From Bin55 sp009840545 (lineage in GTDB: Bacteria; Pseudomonadota; Gammaproteobacteria; Pseudomonadales; Azotimanducaceae): a stretch of 64,000 nucleotides of DNA. Under the pieces are notes generated by a model. The model ran no database searches. It had not been told where the DNA came from and saw only the letters and a program-made list of their open reading frames with translations. The stretch spans positions 2,852,001 to 2,916,000 of the forward strand of contig OZ242357.1 in assembly GCA_965208815.1 (NCBI GenBank), written 5' to 3'. The position numbers were made by a program, and so were the translations under genes. Of this stretch, positions 15,753-23,653 are shown in pieces. Positions within the stretch are counted from its first letter, which is position 1. The number at the start of each line of letters is the position of its first letter.

Positions 15753-17135
15753 CTACAGTCCAAAGTACAAGTAGCAGACCAAAGTAATAATTGCCACACC
15801 GATCAGATTCAGCACAAACCCCTCTCGCACCATCCGGCTAACGGGAAAGCGATCCGTCGAAAACACCACCACATTGGGCGGTGTTGCAACAGGCAGCATA
15901 AACGCGCAACTGGCGCTCATTGCCGCAGCCACCATGAACATGCGAGGATCCACTGCAATTCCCAATGCTACAGCAGCCAATATTGGCATCAGCAATGTAG
16001 TGGTAGCTGTGTTGCTTGTGGCCTCCGTTAAGAAAGTCACTCCCGTGCAAATGATGAGAATGATCAAGATTGCGGGTAATACACCAATTGCGGACAATTG
16101 ATCGGCCAAGACTTCACTCAGTCCCGACTCCATGAAAGCCTTCGCAATCGACAATCCTGCTCCAAACAGAAGCAACATGCCCCACGGAATTCGTTCCGCA
16201 GTCTTCCAATCGAGAAGTCGACTACCCTTTCCATCTGGAATGAGGAAGAACAGAGCAACTGATGCGAATGCGACCATGTAGTCGCTAGAGTAGGGAAGAC
16301 CCAACCAAGCCTCCCAACCTCCAAAAGGACCGGTACGACAAATCCATGCCAATGCCGTGAATACGAAGACAGCCATCACTCTTTTTTCAGCAACTGTCCA
16401 CTTGCCGATTTCAGGTATTTGGATGTTCGTCTTGTAGTTCAGGTTTCGAGTCAGCCACAGAGCCATGAGCGGTATGAAAAGCAAGACCACTGGAACGCCC
16501 CACATCATCCACTCGAAAAAACCTACCTCAAGTCCAGTGGTTTGCTCGTAGATGAGCCTAAACACCAAGTTCGGGGGTGTGCCTATAGGAGTTCCAATGC
16601 CCCCCACGCTAGCAGCGTGGGCGACCCCCAATAGCAAAGGCACGGTGAATCGTTCATCCTTCGCTTGATCGATAATTGCGATCGCAACCGGTAAGAGCAT
16701 TAAAGTCGTAGCAGTGTTACTGATCCACATGGACAGCACTGCCGACGTCACCATGAACCCAAGAATTAATCGTCGCGGACTGTCTCCTCCAAAACTGTGC
16801 AGCATTGTCAATGCTATGCGGCGATGAGCACCACTTTTTTCCATTGCCGTTGATAGGATGAACCCGCCAAGCAGAAGCAATATGAGTGGGTGTCCATAAG
16901 ACGAAGAAACATCGCCAATTTTCAGCACGCCCAACATTGGGAATAATGTAAGAGGGATGAGTGATGTAACTGGAATGGGGATGGGTTCGAACAACCACCA
17001 AATGATCACTAAGGCTGTTACGCTCGCCGTAATGATTCCGGGAGCTTCGAATCCTGAGTAGAACATGATCAGTCCGATCAGGGTCGCCACGGCTGGACCG
17101 AGAATCAATCCCAAAGAACGAACACTAAAGGCCAA
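15753..17135 (-). CDS. DASS/SLC13-family sodium-coupled anion symporter
   Basis: A 460-residue inner-membrane carrier with about 11-12 hydrophobic segments. The two family signature hairpins are visible: ISNTATTLMLLPVAIAI (about residue 138) and TEATSNTATTTLLMPILAA (about residue 370). These SNT motifs bind Na+ and the carboxylate substrate in the divalent-anion:sodium symporter family. Substrates of relatives include succinate, citrate and sulfate; the exact one cannot be read here. The start is 12 bases from the divergent sbcB start, so the promoters must overlap the opposing coding regions. Confidence 0.85.
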   Translation of the reverse strand: MAFSVRSLGLILGPAVATLIGLIMFYSGFEAPGIITASVTALVIIWWLFEPIPIPVTSLIPLTLFPMLGVLKIGDVSSSYGHPLILLLLGGFILSTAMEKSGAHRRIALTMLHSFGGDSPRRLILGFMVTSAVLSMWISNTATTLMLLPVAIAIIDQAKDERFTVPLLLGVAHAASVGGIGTPIGTPPNLVFRLIYEQTTGLEVGFFEWMMWGVPVVLLFIPLMALWLTRNLNYKTNIQIPEIGKWTVAEKRVMAVFVFTALAWICRTGPFGGWEAWLGLPYSSDYMVAFASVALFFLIPDGKGSRLLDWKTAERIPWGMLLLFGAGLSIAKAFMESGLSEVLADQLSAIGVLPAILIILIICTGVTFLTEATSNTATTTLLMPILAAVALGIAVDPRMFMVAAAMSASCAFMLPVATPPNVVVFSTDRFPVSRMVREGFVLNLIGVAIITLVCYLYFGL

Positions 17136-17147
17136 TTTCCACTCCTA

Positions 17148-18602
17148 ATGCGTTTCCGCAGCCGAACCTCAAATCCCCAAGAGTCATTTTATTGGTACGA
17201 CATTGAGACCACGGGAACGAGTCCGCGACACGACCGAATCATTCAGCTCGCCAGCCAGCGTACAGATGAAGAGCTACGACCCATCGGCGAACCCTATACT
17301 CGCCTAGTTCGAGTTCCACCTGAAGTGCTTCTCAAACCTGAAGCCATGCTGATCACGAAACTGGGACCCAAACTGCTAGAAACCGAGGGTATCGAGGAAT
17401 GGAAGCTCTTGTACGAACTCTCCGTCCATTTCGCTCAGCCTCAGACGTGCATCGTCGGATACAACAACGTATCGTTCGACGACGAGTTTCTCAGATTCTC
17501 GATGTATCGGAACTTACGTCCTCCCTACGAACACGAATGGAAAAGAGGGAACAGCAGGATGGACTTGATGGGCATTTTGCAACTGACGCGTGCGCTTCGT
17601 CCCGAGGGAATGCGGTGGCCCATCAAAGATGAAGAACCGTCGTACACTCTAACTGACCTCGCGCAAGCAAACGATTTAGACACATCAAAAGCTCACGACG
17701 CTCACGCCGATGTTGATATGACACTGGGTTTGGCCCGGCTAGTAAAGAAGAATCAACCAAAACTTTGGAAGTTTGCATGTTCTTTGCGATCCAAGGAGAC
17801 GGTGATTGGATACACAACGCCTCTTCGGACGAAACCGTTGTTGCATGTTTCGAAGTACTACTCGAAGCAACGCTACTGCATCGCGCCGGTGTTGCCGATC
17901 GTTGTTCGCCCCAATAGAAGCAACGAACTCATCGCGGTCGATTTGTCTTCCGACCTATCATTGATCTGCAGCGGATCAATTGAAGAGCTACGGTCCGCAC
18001 TGTTTGCTTCGGAGGAGGACCGAGATTCATTTCAACCCAGACCTGGCATCCATACTATTACTCTCAATAAGTTTCCAATGATCGCGCCAATCTCAACTTT
18101 GCGCGATGAAGATGCCAAACGACTCAAGATCGACAAGAAGTCTATTAGGGACGCATGCTTACGGCTCAATGAGTATCCAGATCTACCGTATCGGCTCCAG
18201 CAACTCTACGAGCAACCTCCACACTTCGATCCGCCTCCGACGGCTGAAGAGGCTCTTTACGACGGTTTTCTACCCGATGAAGATGTGAAAGACTGCCAAG
18301 AGTTTTGGAGACACTTGAACCGAGGTCTCCCGTGGAGAGACATCGCACTCTCGGATCAGCGATTGAATGATCTGCGGAGTCGCCTTAAGACTCAATTTGC
18401 ACCTGAAGAAATGGACCATCGAGAAAAGTCCCAGTACAAATCCTTCGTTAAGGATCAGCTCACTTCCAAACACCAGGACTTCGGTGGGATTCGTCAAAGA
18501 ATCCAAGAAATGCGATCTTCAGCAATGGATTCCAGAGACGCGAAGCTACTCGATGAACTAGATTCACACTTGACTGAATTGGCGCACACATATGAACTCT
18601 GA
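17148..18602 (+). CDS. sbcB: Exodeoxyribonuclease I
   Basis: A 484-residue protein matching the 3'-5' single-strand DNA exonuclease of recombination and mismatch repair. The DEDD exonuclease domain comes first: FYWYDIETTGTSPRHDRIIQ (residues about 15-34) holds the first acidic pair, GYNNVSFDDEFLRF the second block, and AHDAHADVDMTLGLARL the final His/Asp block. The C-terminal half matches the SH3-like and helical extensions of ExoI, for example LNKFPMIAP and ACLRLNEYPDLPYRLQQLYE. Length is normal (E. coli 475). It heads a plus-strand run in which each downstream gene overlaps its predecessor. Confidence 0.95.
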   Translation: MRFRSRTSNPQESFYWYDIETTGTSPRHDRIIQLASQRTDEELRPIGEPYTRLVRVPPEVLLKPEAMLITKLGPKLLETEGIEEWKLLYELSVHFAQPQTCIVGYNNVSFDDEFLRFSMYRNLRPPYEHEWKRGNSRMDLMGILQLTRALRPEGMRWPIKDEEPSYTLTDLAQANDLDTSKAHDAHADVDMTLGLARLVKKNQPKLWKFACSLRSKETVIGYTTPLRTKPLLHVSKYYSKQRYCIAPVLPIVVRPNRSNELIAVDLSSDLSLICSGSIEELRSALFASEEDRDSFQPRPGIHTITLNKFPMIAPISTLRDEDAKRLKIDKKSIRDACLRLNEYPDLPYRLQQLYEQPPHFDPPPTAEEALYDGFLPDEDVKDCQEFWRHLNRGLPWRDIALSDQRLNDLRSRLKTQFAPEEMDHREKSQYKSFVKDQLTSKHQDFGGIRQRIQEMRSSAMDSRDAKLLDELDSHLTELAHTYEL

Positions 18603-19326
18603 TCCCGTAGTTTCGTTCACAAACGTCGGAAAACACTTCGACAGCAATTGGGTTTTTCGTGGCCTTAGTTTGGATTTACCTTCCTCTCAAGTTGTAGCAA
18701 TCGTAGGCGAGAGCGGAAGCGGAAAAACTACATTGCTGCAACTGATCAATGGAATTCTTCGCGCAAACGAGGGCTCGGTCGAGGTCATGGGAAATCCTGT
18801 GCCTGAGACTGGTTTAGAGCGATTCCGGAGAGGCATTGGATATGCCGTGCAAGGCGGCGGACTCTTTCCTCATCTCACCGTATACCGAAACGTGACTCTT
18901 CTGGCTCAACTGGAGAAATGGGAACAGGAAAGGAGTCAGGAACGCTATTCAGAACTCTTGAAGATGGTAGGTCTGGATCCTGAACTCAGGGATCGTTACC
19001 CCTATCAGCTCTCTGGTGGACAACAACATCGGGTAAGCCTTTGTCGTGCGCTCATGCTCCAGCCCGAGATTCTTCTGCTGGACGAGCCATTCTCCGCGAT
19101 CGATCCCATGAGCCGCGGGGAGATTCACAAACAATTTACAGTTCTCAGAGAACAGGAAAAAGTGAGTGCTTTTTTGGTGACTCACGACCTTCGTGAAGCA
19201 GTTGCACTTAGCCACTATCTGGTTGTGATGGCCGCCGGCAATGTCGTGCAACACGGAAGGACGCAAGACATCATCGACAACCCCGAAGAAGATTATGTAG
19301 CAAGGCTCTTGGAGACATACCTATGA
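18592..19326 (+). CDS. ABC importer ATPase, osmoprotectant/quaternary-amine type
   Basis: A 244-residue ATPase. Walker A GESGSGKTTLL, Q-loop YAVQGGGLFPHLT, signature QLSGGQQHRVSLCRAL, Walker B ILLLDEPFSAIDP, and the H-loop VTHDLREAVAL are all intact. It lacks the C-terminal CBS domains of OpuCA/ProV-like ATPases. The gene starts within sbcB (11-base overlap) and shares ATGA with the next gene, which encodes the binding-protein/permease partner. Together they form an importer for betaine-, choline- or ergothioneine-like solutes. The solute is not identifiable from sequence alone. Confidence 0.9.
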   Translation: MNSDPVVSFTNVGKHFDSNWVFRGLSLDLPSSQVVAIVGESGSGKTTLLQLINGILRANEGSVEVMGNPVPETGLERFRRGIGYAVQGGGLFPHLTVYRNVTLLAQLEKWEQERSQERYSELLKMVGLDPELRDRYPYQLSGGQQHRVSLCRALMLQPEILLLDEPFSAIDPMSRGEIHKQFTVLREQEKVSAFLVTHDLREAVALSHYLVVMAAGNVVQHGRTQDIIDNPEEDYVARLLETYL

Positions 19327-20858
19327 ATAGACTTGCCTCCACATGCGTGCTCATGCTTTTTCTCGCTTCTTCGTTCCCCTACGCCTTCGCAAGTGAAGGT
19401 ACGGCAGCGGATCCCATAGTCGTCGCAAGCAAGCAATTTCCTGAGAGTTACCTCCTTGCTGAAATTATTTCTCAAATGCTGGAAACAGAAGGCTACGTTG
19501 TTGAAAGAAAGCTTGGTTTAGGAGGGACAAAGGTATGCAACGAAGCCCTTAGAAGAAATGAAATCGATGTCTATCCCGAATACACCGGCACGATCCAAGC
19601 GGTAATTCTAGAGCTTGACTTTTCGCTTAGCCTTGAGGAAATTAACGAAAGGGTTGAAGAATTCGGCCTTGAAGCACTGCCGATGTTCGGATTTAACAAC
19701 ACCTATGAAATAGCTGTCAGAAGGTCTATGGCAGAGGAGCTAAACCTCAGCAAGGTCTCTCAATTGATTGATCATCCTGAGCTTAGGTGGGGTGTCGAGC
19801 ACGAGTTCTTTGAAAGGGAAGATGGATGGCCCAAGCTTCAAAGGATTTACGGATTCGATTCTCAACCCGAGGGAATGCAGCATGAACTCGCCTTGCGAGC
19901 TGTGGCAAATGGCGATATCGATGTCACGGATGCCTACACCACAGACGCCAAGATTATTGACTACGACCTTGTTCTCTTGGAAGACGACAAAAAGGTGTTT
20001 CCAATCTATATGGCTATTCCACTCATTCGAAGTGACCTCGATGCTCCAATCAAGCGAGCGATCGCCGGTGCGGCAGGAAAAATCGATGCGACCACCATGA
20101 CTCACCTCAATGCACAGGTGGTGATCGACGGTAGAACTTTTGCTAGTGTGGCCCTTGAGTTTCTTGCGGGCATTGAAGACGATTCAGTATCCGAGAACAT
20201 CCTCGTTTCACAGTTCAAAAAACTGCTACCAAATGTTGTGCGGCACCTTGAATTAACAGGCATTGCGCTCCTTGCAGCAGTGGTCATTGGCTTGCTAGTC
20301 TCTATTGCCGTCTATCGAGTGACTTGGTTGTCTCGATCAGTTGTCTACCTTTGTGGATTGATGCAAACAATTCCGTCGATAGCACTTCTGGCCCTCATGA
20401 TTCCCTTACTCGGAATTGGAATGAAACCGGCTATTGTTGCCCTTTTCCTGTATTCCTTGCTCCCCATCGTGAGAAACACTGTCATATCACTATCCACGAC
20501 GGATCCATTGCTGGTTCGCATCGCAGAAGCCATGGGAATGTCACAGCTTGAACGGTTGCGGTATGTGTTGGTGCCACTTGCGATGCCTTCGATCTTCGCT
20601 GGAATCCGAACCTCGGCGGTCATTTGCATCGGTACTGCGACTCTTGCAGCTTTTATTGGAGCAGGAGGATTGGGAGATCCCATCGTCACGGGACTAGCTC
20701 TCGACAATACAGGACTCATACTCCAAGGAGCGATACCCGCTGCAATCCTGGCAATCCTAACTGAGCTCGTGTTCGAAGGATTGGAACGTCTCTTGGTTCC
20801 GGGACACCTTAAAGTGTTCGGAACATCGAAATCGACCGAAGTGGCTGAAGCTGCTTAA
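19323..20858 (+). CDS. Fused substrate-binding protein and permease of the osmoprotectant ABC importer
   Basis: This 511-residue protein joins an N-terminal OpuAC/ProX-type substrate-binding domain to a C-terminal BPD-type permease. A signal sequence (residues 1-23) precedes the binding domain: SKQFPESYLLAEIISQMLE, then EIDVYPEYTGTIQ and DIDVTDAYTTDAKI, which are the usual signatures of this family. From about residue 295 come roughly five hydrophobic segments with the permease loop AEAMGMSQLERLRYVLVPLA. The binding domain is therefore tethered to the outer face of the membrane. Gene overlap with the ATPase is four bases. Confidence 0.9.
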   Translation: MNRLASTCVLMLFLASSFPYAFASEGTAADPIVVASKQFPESYLLAEIISQMLETEGYVVERKLGLGGTKVCNEALRRNEIDVYPEYTGTIQAVILELDFSLSLEEINERVEEFGLEALPMFGFNNTYEIAVRRSMAEELNLSKVSQLIDHPELRWGVEHEFFEREDGWPKLQRIYGFDSQPEGMQHELALRAVANGDIDVTDAYTTDAKIIDYDLVLLEDDKKVFPIYMAIPLIRSDLDAPIKRAIAGAAGKIDATTMTHLNAQVVIDGRTFASVALEFLAGIEDDSVSENILVSQFKKLLPNVVRHLELTGIALLAAVVIGLLVSIAVYRVTWLSRSVVYLCGLMQTIPSIALLALMIPLLGIGMKPAIVALFLYSLLPIVRNTVISLSTTDPLLVRIAEAMGMSQLERLRYVLVPLAMPSIFAGIRTSAVICIGTATLAAFIGAGGLGDPIVTGLALDNTGLILQGAIPAAILAILTELVFEGLERLLVPGHLKVFGTSKSTEVAEAA

Positions 20859-21619
20859 TGGCTCAATCCAAGCCGATACGGGATGCAGCCTCTCTAATGC
20901 TGGTCCGAAACTCGTCACATGGATTGGAAGTCTTCATGCTGAAACGTCCAGGTAGGGGAGCCTTTCCAGACCTGCACGTCTTTCCCGGCGGAAAAGTAGA
21001 TCAGGGTGATGAGGGTTTTGACGGCCTATGCGATTCTCTAAACGATACAGCGGCTTCAAAGATTCTCTCCGTTGCTAGCAACGGACTTCGGTATTGGGTC
21101 GCGGCCGTTCGCGAGTGCTTCGAAGAATGCGGGGTCTTGCTTGCGAAACACCAGGACGGAAAACACTCAGTTGCAATTAATCGCGACATTGAGACACTTG
21201 AGAAAACACGCAATTCCATCGCGAAAGACGAACTGAATTTCAAAGAATTTTTGTCCGCAAACGGATTGGTCGTCAGTACGTCAATGGTTCACTACTTTAG
21301 CCATTGGATAACTCCTGCTTTTGCACCTGCGCGTTTCAACGCACGTTTTTTCGTAACTGAAATGCCCCAAGATCAACAAGTGGTGGAGCATGAGTCCGAA
21401 GTCGTGTCGGGGGAGTGGATTCGTCCGAAACAAGCATTGAGGCAGTTTGCCAAAGGAAAATGGCAAATGATTGTTCCTACACTCACAAGTCTTCGAATGC
21501 TATCCGGCTACACGACGACCGAGGATCTCATTGCTTCGGTCCGCATCGGATCACACAAAATTCCCGTTACACCCTCCTTACATGCGCAAGGGATCCAGTA
21601 CGATCCAAATCGGTGGTGA
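20858..21619 (+). CDS. NUDT19-like Nudix hydrolase
   Basis: A 253-residue Nudix protein with the split Nudix box seen in NUDT19-type enzymes. The GG...G part (HVFPGGKVDQGDE, about residue 50) is separated by some 35 residues from the catalytic REC.EE.G part (AAVRECFEECGVLLA). N-terminal RDAASLMLVRN and the downstream HYFSHWITPAFAPARFNARFF also fit that subfamily, whose eukaryotic member hydrolyses CoA and acyl-CoA. The substrate here is an inference. Its ATG overlaps the preceding stop by one base (TAATG), and the next gene starts within its end. Confidence 0.85.
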   Translation: MAQSKPIRDAASLMLVRNSSHGLEVFMLKRPGRGAFPDLHVFPGGKVDQGDEGFDGLCDSLNDTAASKILSVASNGLRYWVAAVRECFEECGVLLAKHQDGKHSVAINRDIETLEKTRNSIAKDELNFKEFLSANGLVVSTSMVHYFSHWITPAFAPARFNARFFVTEMPQDQQVVEHESEVVSGEWIRPKQALRQFAKGKWQMIVPTLTSLRMLSGYTTTEDLIASVRIGSHKIPVTPSLHAQGIQYDPNRW

Positions 21620-22269
21620 TTCGACTCGACAAAGTTGGAAAGAGCTTCAAGGACGGGAATACCGATCGCTGGATATTTCAAGATCTATCCTTCACGATAA
21701 ACGACTGCGATGTCATCGCAATTTCTGGACCGAGCGGATGCGGAAAAACAACTCTGATGAACATGTTGGCTGGACTGTTGCCCATTGACTCCGGTTCAAT
21801 CGAAATCCAGTTCGAAGACAGACCTTCATTTCAATTGAAACATCTGAATCGCTCAGAGCTGTTGGAGTATCGTAGATCCGACGTTGGCTACGTCTATCAA
21901 TTCTTCAATCTGGTTCCAACGTTGACCCTCAAGGAAAACGTGCTCCTGCCAATTGAGCTGACAGGTCGCAAACATCTGACAGATCAGGCTTTGTCTCGAA
22001 TCGAGTCACTCGGTCTAGAGTCCAGAACCAACGCTTTTCCTGAAGAGATGTCTGGTGGGGAGCAACAGCGAGCGGCAATTGCTCGTGCCCTCGCACATGG
22101 TCCAAGAGTCCTGTACGCCGACGAACCCACAGGCAATCTCGATGCGAAGAACTCGTCGCTTGTCGTGGACATGTTGTGGCAAGAAGTCGCATCGGCCGAA
22201 ACCACACTGGTCATAGCCTCTCACAGTGAAGCCATCCAAGAGCGCGCCAAAAAACTAATCCACCTATAG
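21616..22269 (+). CDS. ABC ATPase, LolD/MacB type (Att-like system)
   Basis: About 217 residues from GTG at 21616, which overlaps the Nudix stop as GTGA. Earlier in-frame starts would bury the N-terminus inside the Nudix gene. Motifs: Walker A SGPSGCGKTTLMNML, Q-loop YVYQFFNLVPTLTLKENVLL, signature EEMSGGEQQRAAIARALA, Walker B VLYADEPTGNLDAKNSS, and H-loop ASHSEAI. The YQ.F.L.P.LT.. pattern is typical of LolD/MacB-like ATPases, which pair with FtsX-type permeases. The nearest such permease is at 23654, followed by an AttH-like lipoprotein, but an inverted AAA gene lies between. I infer that the three once formed one operon. Confidence 0.85.
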   Translation: MIRLDKVGKSFKDGNTDRWIFQDLSFTINDCDVIAISGPSGCGKTTLMNMLAGLLPIDSGSIEIQFEDRPSFQLKHLNRSELLEYRRSDVGYVYQFFNLVPTLTLKENVLLPIELTGRKHLTDQALSRIESLGLESRTNAFPEEMSGGEQQRAAIARALAHGPRVLYADEPTGNLDAKNSSLVVDMLWQEVASAETTLVIASHSEAIQERAKKLIHL

Positions 22270-22365
22270 AACATTCCGCCTCTTTGATTAGAAAAGGCGT
22301 GGCTTTCGCTACAGCCCGAATTGCATGAAATTCGATTTGGCTATTTAGCTGAACACAAGAACTGT

Positions 22366-23523
22366 TTATCTGTACGCGCCTTCCCACAGGTTTTCAAGAA
22401 ACACGTCGAAAGGAAGAATATCGATCCCTTCCCTGTGCAACGATCGGGACTCCAGACAGACACAAATGTGGTTCTTGAATGAGTGTTCATCCATGAGTGC
22501 TCTAAGCGATCGAAGATCTCGATTTCCTACATGAGACTTAGCCTTGACTTCAATTGCAGTGTGATCGCCGATAAGGAAATCCACTTCGTAACCTGATTGT
22601 GACTTCCAATATTGCAGCTTCTCGTCTCGATCACTGTAATCGATCCAACTTCGCAACTCGTGCAAAAGCCAAGTCTCGAAGGAGAAACCTTCTCTCTGCA
22701 TAAGCCTGTGTGAACCCTGTTTTTGTATTGCCGTTGCCACTCCGATGTCGAAAAAATAATATTTGGACTTCACCGTAGGCTTGCGTCTACTGACCTGGCG
22801 CAACGCGGGCAGCTCAAACAAGATCAACGTGTCCCGAAGAATCTCGAAGTACCCATGAACTGTCGTTCGGGGCACTTGAGCATCGCTGGCAAGATTGGCG
22901 AAGTTGACTATGGTCGCATTGCAGTGGGCAGCAAGGTCCAGGAACCTCGCAAATGCAGGGAGGTTTCGGACGGATCCCTCTGCAGCGATTTCCTCTTGTA
23001 GATATGTTCCTACATAGTTGCGCAAAGTCTGTCGCGGTTCTTCTGACATGTAAACAAAGGGCAACGTTCCATACCGCAACGCTCTTCCAAGATTGAAGTC
23101 GTCGCCAAGCTCGCGAGCAAGGAGAGGATGAAAATGAATGGTTCCCGCACGGCCTCCCAATAGATTAACTCCTCCCCGACGCAATTTTCGAGCACTGGAA
23201 CCAGTGAGCAGGAAGCGAACCTTCCTTGTTTCGATCAAGCGGTGAACCTCATCGAGCAGTTGCGGAGCTTTCTGAATCTCGTCGATCACAACAATTTCTG
23301 TATCTTGCAAAATGGCATTTTCGAGTGACTTGGGATTTGCGATAAGAGGAAAGAAATCATCACTACTTAGGAGATCGAATATCACGGCATCTCTAAGAGT
23401 TTCGCGTATTAGCGTAGATTTTCCAGTCATCCGGGGTCCGAAGAGAAAACAGGAATGCAACGCTAGTTTTGCGGACAGATCCAACGTCCGAGGAATAATG
23501 CGATTAGTCAACTGATTCGTCAT
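22366..23523 (-). CDS. AAA_14/DUF4143 ATP-binding protein
   Basis: About 385 residues from ATG at 23523 (MTNQLTNRII); an upstream in-frame ATG at 23586 is less likely. The N-terminal AAA+ domain has Walker A FGPRMTGKSTLI, Walker B EIVVIDEIQKAP and sensor FLLTGSSARKLRRGG. The C-terminal DUF4143 domain contains TTVHGYFEILRDTLILFELP and KYYFFDIGVATAI. The tail has a PD-(D/E)XK-like segment, YWKSQSGYEVDFLIGDHTAIEVKAK. These proteins are common and widely mobile, but their role is unresolved. The gene is inverted between an ABC ATPase and its likely permease, which suggests insertion. Confidence 0.9.
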   Translation of the reverse strand: MTNQLTNRIIPRTLDLSAKLALHSCFLFGPRMTGKSTLIRETLRDAVIFDLLSSDDFFPLIANPKSLENAILQDTEIVVIDEIQKAPQLLDEVHRLIETRKVRFLLTGSSARKLRRGGVNLLGGRAGTIHFHPLLARELGDDFNLGRALRYGTLPFVYMSEEPRQTLRNYVGTYLQEEIAAEGSVRNLPAFARFLDLAAHCNATIVNFANLASDAQVPRTTVHGYFEILRDTLILFELPALRQVSRRKPTVKSKYYFFDIGVATAIQKQGSHRLMQREGFSFETWLLHELRSWIDYSDRDEKLQYWKSQSGYEVDFLIGDHTAIEVKAKSHVGNRDLRSLRALMDEHSFKNHICVCLESRSLHREGIDILPFDVFLENLWEGAYR

Positions 23524-23653
23524 ATATTCCAGAAAAGTGACGATTGTACCGTCACTTTGATAGTTTCCTTCATCTGGAAGGTGCATCGAAATCCGAAAGT
23601 AGTTAGAACTTGCCGTTAAAATTGCAATAAATCAGATATTTACGTGTTTCAGA

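Noticed and set aside
22277..22299. Imperfect hairpin after the LolD-type ATPase
   Set aside because: The stem has a mismatch and no following T run, so I do not call it a terminator.
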